Of a DNA stretch of 64,000 nucleotides, positions 45,226 through 53,101 are shown one piece after another. The DNA is from Chitinophaga sp. Cy-1792. GTDB taxonomy: Bacteria; Bacteroidota; Bacteroidia; Chitinophagales; Chitinophagaceae. The translations under genes and the position numbers were made by a program. The first letter of the stretch is position 1; the number at the start of each line of letters is the position of its first letter. The notes under the pieces were generated by a model that worked only from the letters and a program-made list of their open reading frames with translations, did no database searches and was not told the origin of the DNA. The DNA is taken from NCBI RefSeq assembly GCF_011752935.1, contig NZ_VWWO01000003.1:558001-622000 (forward strand), written 5' to 3'.

Positions 45226-46285
45226 CCACTTTTTTGATCTGGTCTACTCTGTTCAGGCCTTCCAGTTTGCTTTTATGTGCCCATTCTTTTTTGGCCTGTT
45301 TGTCTTTAGGCATTTCGTCCAGGAGTCGTTTCAGGTGTGCTGATTTGACTGCAAAGGCGATGCCGTCAGCGGTGGTTTGTTTGCCGGTGATGATACCAAC
45401 GATATCACCTTTGGCATCCAGGAGGGGGCCGCCGCTGTTGCCCGGGTTAACCGGGATAGATACCTGGTAGGCGGTGGTGTCGCCATTGAAACCTGTTTTG
45501 GCGCTGATATAACCTTTGCCGTAAACGATTTCATCTCTGGGGTAACCCATGGTAAATACCTCTTCGCCGAGGGTAATGCTCTGGGGCTTGAGGGTGTATG
45601 GCAGTGGCTGGCTTTTGAAGGTGCTGTCAGCAATTTTGAGTACGGCCAGATCACTGGAAATATCTTCAAAGACGCTCACAGCCTTATAGGCTTCACCTTT
45701 AGTGTTCTGTACGTAGATAGAGTCGGCCCCGGCTACTACGTGGAGGTTGGTAACGATGTAACCGTTGCCGGAAACAGCGAAGCCGGTACCACCGTAGGTG
45801 CCTGGGTTGACAGGTGCTTTATTTTTATTGTTAATATCGTTGATCAGTGCGTTTTGGGAGCGCTGGATATTGTTGAGTACACGTCTTACATCTTCATACT
45901 GGGCAACGGATTTGTTGCGGGTAGTATTCTGGATGATGGCGATGGTAGACAGGGAGGTCACCAATGCGATACATGCGGCAGCGGCGAGGTTGGCGATGGT
46001 ACGGCGGCGGATACGGGATTTTTTTACCGCATCGTTGGCAGCAACCGCTTCCTGGCGGATCTGTGGCATGTCCAGCTGTTGGTGGATGGCATTCATCTGT
46101 GCCTGCAGGCTCCTGCGATTACCGAGGTGTTCCAGTTCCTGAAGGAGGAGCTGATGTTCTTCCACCTGGCGGTTAATCTGCGGGTTGGTACGGCGCAGTT
46201 CATCAAAAGCAGCCTTTTCCTGCATGCTCATTTCTCCTTCGAGATAACGCTCAATTTCACTGATGAGAAATAAATCTTCTTTCAT
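45191..46285 (-). CDS. Membrane anti-sigma-like protein fused to a trypsin-like serine protease
   Basis: 364 residues. Residues 1-90 are helical and begin like an anti-sigma domain (ISEIERYLEGEMSMQEK), without the zinc-binding Cys/His. A transmembrane segment spans about 97-119. A helical linker (120-155) leads to an S1C/HtrA-like protease: GTGFAVSGNGYIVTNLHVV (His182), SSDLAVLKI (Asp212), NPGNSGGPL (Ser284). The triad is complete; there is no PDZ domain. The protease should face the periplasm. Its gene follows an ECF sigma gene by 9 bases, so sigma control by a self-contained membrane protease is likely. How cleavage would free the sigma factor is unknown. Confidence 0.85.
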   Translation of the reverse strand: MKEDLFLISEIERYLEGEMSMQEKAAFDELRRTNPQINRQVEEHQLLLQELEHLGNRRSLQAQMNAIHQQLDMPQIRQEAVAANDAVKKSRIRRRTIANLAAAACIALVTSLSTIAIIQNTTRNKSVAQYEDVRRVLNNIQRSQNALINDINNKNKAPVNPGTYGGTGFAVSGNGYIVTNLHVVAGADSIYVQNTKGEAYKAVSVFEDISSDLAVLKIADSTFKSQPLPYTLKPQSITLGEEVFTMGYPRDEIVYGKGYISAKTGFNGDTTAYQVSIPVNPGNSGGPLLDAKGDIVGIITGKQTTADGIAFAVKSAHLKRLLDEMPKDKQAKKEWAHKSKLEGLNRVDQIKKVEEFVYLVKVYN

Positions 46286-46294
46286 GGCTGCTCC

Positions 46295-46870
46295 TTATAA
46301 TGATGTATTGTATTTATCGAAAAATAGTTTCTTGAGACGCATCAGGCACTTATACTTCTGATTTTTGGCATTTTCCGCGTTGGTATAGCCAAATTTCTCC
46401 GCAATTTCCTGCATACTTTTCCTGTACATATAATAATCTTCCAGGATCGTTTTGCACGGCTGACCGATACTTCCCATGGCAGACTCCATTACCCTGAACT
46501 GTTCGTCTTTCTCCTGGTGTTCATCCACAATATCTTCTGCCGGGATAATTTCCTCCAATTCGGTGGGCAGGGCATACATACCATGGCTGCTCTGCAGTTT
46601 TTTGAGCCAGAGGTGGCGGCAAACAGAATATAAAAATGTTTTCAGCCTGCTGGTAAGGGTAAAGTCACCTTTACAAGCCTTTTCATATAATATGATCACA
46701 GCTTCCTGAAAAACATCCTTGGCGTCATCTTCAGATCCATTATACTGATAAATCATCCGCAAAACCGGCGGAAAATTCTCAGAATAGATGATTTCCAATG
46801 ACTTACCATCATTCTTTGCCAATCCCAGCAACAATTCCCTGTCTTTTGCTATGTCTTGAATCTGCTTCAC
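46295..46870 (-). CDS. ECF sigma factor paired with the protease-fused anti-sigma protein
   Basis: 191 residues, sigma regions 2 (IIYSENFPPVLRMIYQYNGS, DDAKDVFQEAVIILYEKA) and 4 (CKTILEDYYMYRKSMQEIAEK, FGYTNAENAKNQKYKCLMRLK given as separate blocks). Region 4 lacks the usual SEKTV pattern and has NAENAKNQK, a variant known in Bacteroidota. The start shown is a GTG at 46870. The ECF-type promoter at 46903-46872 ends just before it, so the mRNA would be leaderless or translation starts slightly further in. Divergent from the Ala-rich lipoprotein gene. Confidence 0.9.
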   Translation of the reverse strand: MKQIQDIAKDRELLLGLAKNDGKSLEIIYSENFPPVLRMIYQYNGSEDDAKDVFQEAVIILYEKACKGDFTLTSRLKTFLYSVCRHLWLKKLQSSHGMYALPTELEEIIPAEDIVDEHQEKDEQFRVMESAMGSIGQPCKTILEDYYMYRKSMQEIAEKFGYTNAENAKNQKYKCLMRLKKLFFDKYNTSL

Positions 46871-46871
46871 T

Positions 46872-46903
46872 CTTTATACAGTTATTTGGCTTTTGGTAAC
46901 CCA
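46872..46903 (-). promoter_or_regulatory. ECF-type promoter of the sigma gene
   Basis: On the minus strand: GGGTTACC, 15 bases, GTATAAAG. Identical in both boxes and spacing to the promoter at 46934-46964 on the plus strand. The likely reader is the sigma factor encoded next to it, giving self-activation. Confidence 0.7.
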
Positions 46904-46933
46904 AAGTACCGAAAAAAAAATTTTTAAAATACT

Positions 46934-46964
46934 GGGTTACCTTTTGGGTGATCCCGGTATAAAG
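46934..46964 (+). promoter_or_regulatory. ECF-type promoter of the Ala-rich lipoprotein gene
   Basis: GGGTTACC (46934-46941), 15 bases, GTATAAAG (46957-46964), then 37 bases to the start codon. Mirror image of the sigma promoter; the two TGGGTTACC arms form a 9-bp inverted repeat centred near 46918. Confidence 0.7.
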
Positions 46965-47001
46965 GTTAAATCATTCAAAAAACATCCTAAATTATTGTAC
47001 A

Positions 47002-47253
47002 ATGAAGAACGTAATCAAATTTGGTTTCTTAGCTCTTGCTTTCGGTGTATTCGCAGTTGCTTGCGGTAACGGTTCTACTGAGCAGAAAGCTGATTCTACT
47101 GCAGCTGCTGCTACTCAGACTATCGATTCAGCTGCTAACGCTGCTAATGCTGCAGTTAACGCTGCTGCTGATTCAGCTAAAGCTACTGTTGATTCTGCTG
47201 CTTCTGCTGTTAAAGCTGCTGCTGATACCGCTGTTAAAGCTGTTAAAAAATAA
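47002..47253 (+). CDS. Small alanine-rich helical lipoprotein
   Basis: 83 residues. A lipoprotein signal peptide ends in GVFAVAC (Cys at residue 21). The mature part is almost only Ala, Asp, Ser, Lys, Val, Thr and Asn, in an amphipathic pattern with roughly 11-residue repeats (ADSAKATVDSA, ASAVKAAADTA), and no proline after the lipobox, so a long single helix. Nearly every Ala codon is GCT, a sign of very high expression. Similar small lipoproteins in other bacteria link or pad the envelope. It shares an ECF promoter motif with the divergent sigma gene, so it is probably a target of that system. Confidence 0.78.
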   Translation: MKNVIKFGFLALAFGVFAVACGNGSTEQKADSTAAAATQTIDSAANAANAAVNAAADSAKATVDSAASAVKAAADTAVKAVKK

Positions 47254-47280
47254 TTTTGCCTTAAACGCATATTATATAAT

Positions 47281-47312
47281 AAACCGCTCCGGATCCCGGA
47301 GCGGTTTTTATT
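47281..47312 (+). terminator. Terminator of the Ala-rich lipoprotein gene
   Basis: Perfect 12-bp stem (47281-47292 with 47296-47307), ATC loop, then a T-rich stretch. Confidence 0.85.
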
Positions 47313-47635
47313 TTTTATATCTAATATATAATTAACATTTGTTATATATCCACAGGCAAAGCCATGATGCTGATAGCTAACCCTTCTATCTTCCAATACA
47401 TCCTATTAAAAAATGAGCCATAATTGGCTAATTTTTATCCCCTCCAGCTAAATCACGCAACCCCATTGTTATCCTGACAGGCAGATTTTACTGTTATCTC
47501 CGAAAAAAGATCATCACCTCATCAAAAATCTATCATCACTCCTTACAATCATCTATTTATATTTTTTTCTGTTTTAAATAAATTTCAATAAACGGTAGTC
47601 TTTTTTAAAAAAATCATATTTTTCTTCTTCTGCTA
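47313..47635. other. AT-rich intergenic stretch without a gene
   Basis: No coding frame or structure is supported apart from a short palindrome (AGCCATAATTGGCT, 47415-47428). It is upstream DNA of the aromatic operon. Confidence 0.5.
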
Positions 47636-47665
47636 TTGGATAATTAGAATCCAGTTGTATTTTTG
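47636..47665 (+). promoter_or_regulatory. Aromatic operon promoter
   Basis: TTG at 47636-47638, 19 bases, then TATTTTTG at 47658-47665, an exact TAnnTTTG. Transcription would begin about 15 bases before the first leader peptide. Confidence 0.7.
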
Positions 47666-47686
47666 TTCCACAATCGAAAACAGACA

Positions 47687-47746
47687 ATGACAACACAAAC
47701 GACTTTTGGATTTTTTGGCTTTTATTATTTCTGGTACCAGGAATAG
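47687..47746 (+). CDS. Aromatic leader peptide 1
   Basis: A 19-residue frame, MTTQTTFGFFGFYYFWYQE, with eight aromatic residues (five Phe, three Tyr, one Trp counted over FGFFGFYYFWY) in its second half. It ends in TAG directly followed by GGAGG. GGGAGG at 47746-47751 is complementary to CCTCCC at 47790-47795 in the 5' arm of the terminator, so a ribosome stalled at Phe, Tyr or Trp codons would allow an antiterminator and a ribosome at the stop codon would block it. Confidence 0.85.
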   Translation: MTTQTTFGFFGFYYFWYQE

Positions 47747-47786
47747 GGAGGTCGTTTGTAAACTAAAATAAAAGAAACTACAAAAG

Positions 47787-47815
47787 AGGCCTCCCGGGAA
47801 ACGGGAGGCCTTTTT
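47787..47815 (+). terminator. Aromatic attenuator terminator 1
   Basis: Perfect 10-bp GC-rich stem (47787-47796 with 47802-47811), GGAAA loop, then T5. It lies between the two leader peptides. Confidence 0.88.
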
Positions 47816-47836
47816 GATTATAGCAAAAATTAAAAT

Positions 47837-47920
47837 ATGTCAGTTCAATTCTCTACTTACTTTTTTTATTACTTCTCTTACTTCTTTTATGCGAAGAAGA
47901 CAGGGACTCGTTTGCGATAA
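47837..47920 (+). CDS. Aromatic leader peptide 2
   Basis: A 27-residue frame (ATG to TAA) with QFSTYFFYYFSYFFY in the middle: eleven Phe or Tyr in fifteen residues, no Trp, then a basic tail AKKTGTRLR. It starts 22 bases after the first terminator's T-run. GGGAC at 47903-47907 can pair with GTCCC at 47955-47959 in the 5' arm of the second terminator. Arranged in series with leader 1, it would give a second check of Phe/Tyr-tRNA supply before pheA. Confidence 0.85.
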   Translation: MSVQFSTYFFYYFSYFFYAKKTGTRLR

Positions 47921-47949
47921 TCAAACTTTAAAATATAAAGTTCTTCAGC

Positions 47950-47982
47950 AAAGGGTCCCGAGATCGGGGCCCTTTCTGTTTT
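47950..47982 (+). terminator. Aromatic attenuator terminator 2
   Basis: 12-bp stem with one G-U pair (47950-47961 with 47964-47975), then CTGTTTT. It lies 52 bases before pheA. Confidence 0.78.
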
Positions 47983-48034
47983 AGGTAACTAGTTGCTACA
48001 ACAACTAAAACACAAAAAAATCAATTATATACAC

Positions 48035-48859
48035 ATGAAAATAGCGATTCAGGGTTTTGAAGGTTGTTTCCACCAGGTGGCTGCCCAGTCTTATTTCGGA
48101 AAAAATACCGAAATCGAATGCTGCGGCTCTTTCGCCGAACTGGTCAGGAAAGTGAAACAACAACCTGATGTGGACGCAGGGATCATGGCCATCGAAAACT
48201 CCATCGCCGGTAGCATCCTCCCTAACTATAGCCTGATCAAAAACTCAGGCCTGCACGTAACCGGAGAAATCTACCTGCAAATCAATCAACACCTGATGGT
48301 ATTACCAGGACAAACAATGGAGGATATCAGGGAAGTACACTCTCACCCAATGGCGCTGCTACAGTGTATGGACTTCCTCGAAAAATATCCCCATATCAAA
48401 CTGGTAGAAACGGAAGATACCGCCCTCTCTGCCAAACATGTTCGCCATAAAAAATTAAAATCTACCGCCGCTATCGCCGGTAAACTGGCAGCAGAAATCT
48501 TCGAACTCGATATCATCGCTCCTAATATCCATACCAATAAAAATAATTATACCAGGTTCCTGGCAGTATCTAAAACACCGGTGGAAACAGCACCAGACGC
48601 TAATAAAGCCTCCGTTTACTTCCAGACAAGTCACGAACGCGGTAGCCTCGCTGAAGTACTTACAAGAATCGCCAACGCCGGTATCAACCTCTCCAAACTG
48701 CAGTCTTTCCCCATCCCGGCTAAAGTATGGAACTATTACTTCCACGCAGACATGGAGTTTGATAACCTGGATCACTTCCAGCAGGCATTAAAAGAAATTG
48801 AACAACATACCGAACACCTCAAAGTATTAGGTATCTATAAAAAAGGTAAAACGCTTTAA
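48035..48859 (+). CDS. pheA: Prephenate dehydratase
   Basis: Converts prephenate to phenylpyruvate in phenylalanine synthesis. 274 residues without a chorismate mutase domain. The catalytic domain has AIQGFEGCFHQVAA, MAIENSIAGS and NNYTRFLAV (Thr173-Arg174-Phe175, the key TRF). A C-terminal ACT domain starts at about residue 191 (GSLAEVLTRIANAGINLSKLQS), where phenylalanine would bind to inhibit. MKIAIQ at 48035 is the start; a Met 14 codons upstream adds a lysine-rich tail not typical of the family. First gene after the double attenuator. Confidence 0.94.
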   Translation: MKIAIQGFEGCFHQVAAQSYFGKNTEIECCGSFAELVRKVKQQPDVDAGIMAIENSIAGSILPNYSLIKNSGLHVTGEIYLQINQHLMVLPGQTMEDIREVHSHPMALLQCMDFLEKYPHIKLVETEDTALSAKHVRHKKLKSTAAIAGKLAAEIFELDIIAPNIHTNKNNYTRFLAVSKTPVETAPDANKASVYFQTSHERGSLAEVLTRIANAGINLSKLQSFPIPAKVWNYYFHADMEFDNLDHFQQALKEIEQHTEHLKVLGIYKKGKTL

Positions 48860-48873
48860 TAACTAGTGGTAAT

Positions 48874-50040
48874 ATGCAGATACAGGTAGCTAAAAGATTA
48901 CAAGGAACAGAAGAATACTACTTCTCTAAAAAACTGCGCGAAATCGAAGAGATGAACCAGCAGAGCCCTAAGGTGATTAACCTGGGGATCGGAAGCCCCG
49001 ACCTGCCTCCTCATCCTTCGGTAGTGGAAGCATTGCACACCAATGCCGCACTCCCCAATACACACGCATACCAGGGCTATAAAGGTATCCCTGCACTGCG
49101 TAAGGCTATCGCTGACTGGTATCAACGCTATTATCACGTTACGCTGAATCCGGATACGGAAGTTTTACCACTCATCGGCTCTAAAGAAGGTATCATGCAT
49201 ATCTGCATGACCTATCTCCAGGCAGGTGATGAAGCACTGGTACCTAACCCGGGTTACCCGACCTACCGCTCTGCTGTTAATCTCAGCGGTGCTACTGTTC
49301 GCGATTATAACCTGACTGAAGAAAATAACTGGTTGCCGGACCTCGATGCACTGGCTAAGTCAGACCTCAGCAAAGTAAAGCTGATGTGGGTAAACTACCC
49401 GAACATGCCTACCGGTGCCAAAGCTACCCGTGAGTTCGCAAAAAAACTCATCGCTTTTGGTAAAGACAATAACATCCTCATCTGTCATGATAATCCGTAC
49501 AGCTTTATCCTGAATGAAGAGCCTTTAAGTCTGCTCCAGGAAGAAGGCGCTAAAGATGTCGTACTCGAGTTAAACTCGCTCAGTAAATCATCTAACATGG
49601 CAGGCTGGCGCGTAGGCATGTTGTGTGGAAAAGCAGAATGGATCAACGAAGTACTCCGTTTCAAATCCAATATGGACTCCGGTATGTTCCAGCCACTGCA
49701 AATGGCCGCTGTTAAGGCACTGGAACTTGGTAAAGACTGGTACGACCAGCTCAATGCCATCTACCGTGGCCGCCGTGAAAAAGTATTTGAACTGCTGGAC
49801 CTCATCGGTTGTACTTATGATAAAGACCAGGTAGGTATGTTCGTATGGGCAAAGATTCCTGCAGGTTATGCAGATGGTTATAAAGTCAGCGACGAAGTAC
49901 TCTATAAATCACGCGTATTCATTACACCGGGCGGCATCTTCGGATCTAACGGTAACGGATATATCAGAGTGAGCCTTTGTCAGGATGTCAAAGTATTTGA
50001 CGAAGCGATATCAAGAATTAAATCCACCATTAACAAGTAA
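48874..50040 (+). CDS. Class I/II aminotransferase, probably aromatic
   Basis: A 388-residue PLP-dependent aminotransferase of fold type I. LGIGSPDLPPHPSV at the start, YPNMPTGAKAT, CHDNPYSFIL (PLP-contacting Asp and Tyr) and SLSKSSNMAGWRVGM with the PLP lysine. It sits 14 bases after pheA and 6 before tyrA, so it most likely aminates phenylpyruvate and hydroxyphenylpyruvate. Specificity is inferred from context only. Confidence 0.88.
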   Translation: MQIQVAKRLQGTEEYYFSKKLREIEEMNQQSPKVINLGIGSPDLPPHPSVVEALHTNAALPNTHAYQGYKGIPALRKAIADWYQRYYHVTLNPDTEVLPLIGSKEGIMHICMTYLQAGDEALVPNPGYPTYRSAVNLSGATVRDYNLTEENNWLPDLDALAKSDLSKVKLMWVNYPNMPTGAKATREFAKKLIAFGKDNNILICHDNPYSFILNEEPLSLLQEEGAKDVVLELNSLSKSSNMAGWRVGMLCGKAEWINEVLRFKSNMDSGMFQPLQMAAVKALELGKDWYDQLNAIYRGRREKVFELLDLIGCTYDKDQVGMFVWAKIPAGYADGYKVSDEVLYKSRVFITPGGIFGSNGNGYIRVSLCQDVKVFDEAISRIKSTINK

Positions 50041-50046
50041 TAAACG

Positions 50047-50889
50047 ATGATTGCAACAATAATAGGAACAGGTCTTATCGGCGGTTCGCTGGCACTCAGC
50101 CTTAAAGAAAAGGGTGTGGCCAGTCATATCATCGGTGTGGATCAGTCGCCGGAGCACCTCGAACGCGCAAAGGAACTGCATATCATCGATGAGGGCGCTT
50201 CTCTGGAAGATGCACTCACCCGCTCGGACCTTATTATCCTTGCCATTCCGGTGGATGCGGTGCTGAAAGTACTGCCAACACTGATGGATAAGGTGAAGCC
50301 GGGACAGGTAATTATGGACGTAGGTTCTACTAAAAATATCATCTTGCAACTCGTTGCCGGTCATCCAAACAGAGGACGCTTTGTAGCGGCCCATCCGATG
50401 GCCGGCACCGAGTATAGCGGACCTGACGCCGCTGTCAGGAACCTGTTTGCCAATAAAACAATGGTATTGTGTGATGTGAAAAACAGTGATGATGATGCAC
50501 TGGAAGTAGTTGAGAATATGGTAGACCAGTTGCAGATGCGCACCGTATATATGAATGCGGAAGAACATGACCTGCACACGGCATATGTTTCTCATATCTC
50601 CCATATCACTTCCTTCGCACTGGCATTAACAGTATTGAAGAAAGAAAAAGAACAGGGCCGCATTTTTGAACTGGCAAGTGGTGGTTTCGAATCTACCGTG
50701 CGCCTCGCTAAAAGTTCCCCGGATATGTGGGTGCCTATCTTCAAACATAATCGTAGTAACGTTTTAGATGTACTGGATGAACATATCAATCAGTTACAGC
50801 AAATGAAAACATTACTGGAAGAAGAAGATTACGATACCTTCTACAAGCTTATTCAAAAATCAAATAAAATCAGGAAGATCCTGAAATAA
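50047..50889 (+). CDS. tyrA: Prephenate dehydrogenase
   Basis: Oxidative decarboxylation of prephenate to 4-hydroxyphenylpyruvate for tyrosine. 280 residues: ATIIGTGLIGGSLALSLK is the NAD-binding loop, HPMAGTEYSGPDAA holds the catalytic His region, and SHISHITSFALAL a second conserved His block. No fused mutase or ACT domain, so feedback control is likely outside this protein. Confidence 0.94.
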   Translation: MIATIIGTGLIGGSLALSLKEKGVASHIIGVDQSPEHLERAKELHIIDEGASLEDALTRSDLIILAIPVDAVLKVLPTLMDKVKPGQVIMDVGSTKNIILQLVAGHPNRGRFVAAHPMAGTEYSGPDAAVRNLFANKTMVLCDVKNSDDDALEVVENMVDQLQMRTVYMNAEEHDLHTAYVSHISHITSFALALTVLKKEKEQGRIFELASGGFESTVRLAKSSPDMWVPIFKHNRSNVLDVLDEHINQLQQMKTLLEEEDYDTFYKLIQKSNKIRKILK

Positions 50890-50922
50890 CAATAATCTAA
50901 TAAAACGCAGTAACTTAATACT

Positions 50923-52032
50923 ATGGAACAGCATACTACAATGGAGCAGATTCTTGCTAACACCAAATTCTCCGATCCTTCATCGGATAAAAAGCCGTTG
51001 ATCATTTCCGGCCCTTGCAGTGCAGAAACGGAAGAGCAGGTACTCGCTACCGCACTGAGATTACAGAAAACAGGTAAAGTGGACGTTTTACGTGCAGGTA
51101 TCTGGAAACCTCGTACCCGCCCGGGTTCTTTCGAAGGTATCGGTACCAAAGGTTTACCCTGGCTGCAAAAAGCTAAAGAACTGACCGGTCTGCCAGTAGC
51201 TGTGGAAGTAGCTACCGCTAAACAGGTAGAAGATGCCCTGCACTTCGGTGTGGATATCCTTTGGGTAGGAGCCCGTACTACTGTGAATCCTTTCTCTGTT
51301 CAGGAAGTGGCAGATGCACTGAAAGGTGTTGATACAACTGTACTGATCAAAAACCCGATCAACCCTGACCTGGAACTCTGGCTCGGTGCTGTTGAAAGAA
51401 TCCAGAAAGCTGGTATCAGCAAAGTAGGTCTGATCCACCGCGGTTTCTCCAGCTACGGTAATACTACTTACAGAAATGCTCCAATGTGGCACCTGGCAAT
51501 CGAACTGAAACGCCGTATGCCTGAACTGCCAATGATCTGCGATCCAAGCCATATCTCCGGTCGTCGTGATATCCTGCAGGAAGTTTCCCAGGAAGCTATC
51601 GACCTGGATTACGATGGTCTGATGCTGGAAACTCACATCGATCCGGATAACGCATGGTCTGATGCCAAACAACAGGTAACTCCTGAGAAACTGGCGGAAA
51701 TCCTCGACGGTATCGTATGGCGTCGTGAACATTCCGATAAGAGCGAATTCAACACTGCACTGGAAAAACTGCGTGCGCAGATCAACCAGGTAGATGATGA
51801 GATCATGCTGCTGCTGGGCAACCGTATGAAAATTGCTGAGAAAATCGGTCAATACAAAAAAGAAAACAACATCACCATTCTGCAAACTAACCGTTGGAAT
51901 GAAATTCTGGAGCGTAACATCGCTAAGGGCGAAAAACTCGGCCTGACAAAAGAATTCATCACCAAATACTTCGACGCTGTTCACCTGGAATCTATCAATC
52001 GCCAGAACAGAATAATGAACGAAGAAAAGTAG
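50923..52032 (+). CDS. DAHP synthase fused to chorismate mutase
   Basis: 369 residues. The first ~265 form a class I-beta type DAHP synthase (SGPCSAETEEQVL, RAGIWKPRTRPGSFEG, GARTTVNPFSVQE, CDPSHISGRRD), which starts the shikimate pathway. The last ~100 are an AroQ-type chorismate mutase (LEKLRAQINQVDDEIMLLLG, NRMKIAEKIGQYKK). This order, synthase then mutase, is characteristic of Bacteroidota; the mutase supplies prephenate to PheA and TyrA and may give prephenate feedback on the synthase. Codon bias points to high expression. Confidence 0.94.
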   Translation: MEQHTTMEQILANTKFSDPSSDKKPLIISGPCSAETEEQVLATALRLQKTGKVDVLRAGIWKPRTRPGSFEGIGTKGLPWLQKAKELTGLPVAVEVATAKQVEDALHFGVDILWVGARTTVNPFSVQEVADALKGVDTTVLIKNPINPDLELWLGAVERIQKAGISKVGLIHRGFSSYGNTTYRNAPMWHLAIELKRRMPELPMICDPSHISGRRDILQEVSQEAIDLDYDGLMLETHIDPDNAWSDAKQQVTPEKLAEILDGIVWRREHSDKSEFNTALEKLRAQINQVDDEIMLLLGNRMKIAEKIGQYKKENNITILQTNRWNEILERNIAKGEKLGLTKEFITKYFDAVHLESINRQNRIMNEEK

Positions 52033-52036
52033 TAGT

Positions 52037-53062
52037 ATGAAGATACAAACGCACCAATTCAAGCAGCAGGCTACCAGGTACTTCCTGGGCGAAAGCCTGC
52101 TGCAACTGGGCAATCATGTGGATATCAACCGCTCCGTGCTGGTGATCGACGAAAACGTTGAACGTCATCATGGAGCGAAACTCCATCAATGGAAAAAAAT
52201 TGTTATTCCCTCCGGTGAAGATGTGAAAAACATGGCCACTGTTGAGAAAATCATTGATGGACTGATCAGTTACGAGGCCGACCGCAAAACTACACTGGTA
52301 GGCATCGGCGGAGGTATGATGACGGATGTTGCCGGCTTCGCAGCCAGCATTTATATGCGCGGCATTCCTTTCGGATTTGTTCCTACAACGTTACTGGCGC
52401 AGGTAGATGCAAGCATTGGTGGAAAAAATGGTGTCAGCCACGGCAAACAAAAGAATCTCCTGGGTACCATTACACAACCTGAATTCATCCTCTTCGATTA
52501 TACGTTACCGTTAACCATGCCTGATGAAGAATGGCATAACGGTTTTGCAGAGATTATCAAATACGCCTGTATCATGGATGCGGAGTTGTTTGATTTTCTC
52601 GAAGCAAATAAACAAAAGGCATTAGCCAGAGATGTAGACGTCTTACAATACCTGGTAGAAAAATCGGTGGATGCAAAAACAAAGGTAGTACTGGAAGATG
52701 AGTTCGAAACCGGGCCACGCCGCTGGCTGAACTTCGGCCATACCCTCGGACATGCAGTGGAGAAAATTGAGCATATCGCGCATGGCAAAGCTGTTGCTAT
52801 CGGTATGGTAGCCGCTTCCCGCTTCTCCGAACAACTCATGGGTTTCCCCAATGATCAGACCCTCAGGATCATTAACCTGATCAATGATTACCAGTTGCCT
52901 GTTGCATTTACTTCTGATAAAGATGCTGTTTTTGATATCTTCAAACTGGATAAAAAACGGGAGAAAGATGCTATACATTTTGTATTGCTGGAGAAGATAG
53001 GAAAAGCAACCACAATGCCTGTTCCTATTGCAGAGCTGAAAGAAATGCTGCAGGGACTATAA
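52037..53062 (+). CDS. aroB: 3-Dehydroquinate synthase
   Basis: Second shikimate step, DAHP to 3-dehydroquinate, NAD- and metal-dependent. 341 residues. IPSGEDVKNMATVEKII, GIGGGMMTDVAGFAASIYMR (NAD site), TTLLAQVDASIGGKNGVSH and the metal ligands in GFAEIIKYA, NFGHTLGHAVE and HGKAVAIGM are all present. Four bases after the preceding gene. Confidence 0.95.
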   Translation: MKIQTHQFKQQATRYFLGESLLQLGNHVDINRSVLVIDENVERHHGAKLHQWKKIVIPSGEDVKNMATVEKIIDGLISYEADRKTTLVGIGGGMMTDVAGFAASIYMRGIPFGFVPTTLLAQVDASIGGKNGVSHGKQKNLLGTITQPEFILFDYTLPLTMPDEEWHNGFAEIIKYACIMDAELFDFLEANKQKALARDVDVLQYLVEKSVDAKTKVVLEDEFETGPRRWLNFGHTLGHAVEKIEHIAHGKAVAIGMVAASRFSEQLMGFPNDQTLRIINLINDYQLPVAFTSDKDAVFDIFKLDKKREKDAIHFVLLEKIGKATTMPVPIAELKEMLQGL

Positions 53063-53101
53063 ATTTTCTAACTAAATAAAACGGCTGTACGAATTTAATA
53101 T

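Noticed and set aside
47036..47335. Leucine-rich reading frame overlapping the Ala-rich lipoprotein gene
   Set aside because: It is the second frame of repeated GCT codons read as CTG; the real frame has a signal peptide, lipobox and promoter.
51154..52113. 319-codon frame antisense to the DAHP synthase/chorismate mutase gene
   Set aside because: The plus-strand gene is certain; the antisense frame crosses the junction to aroB and shows no domain.
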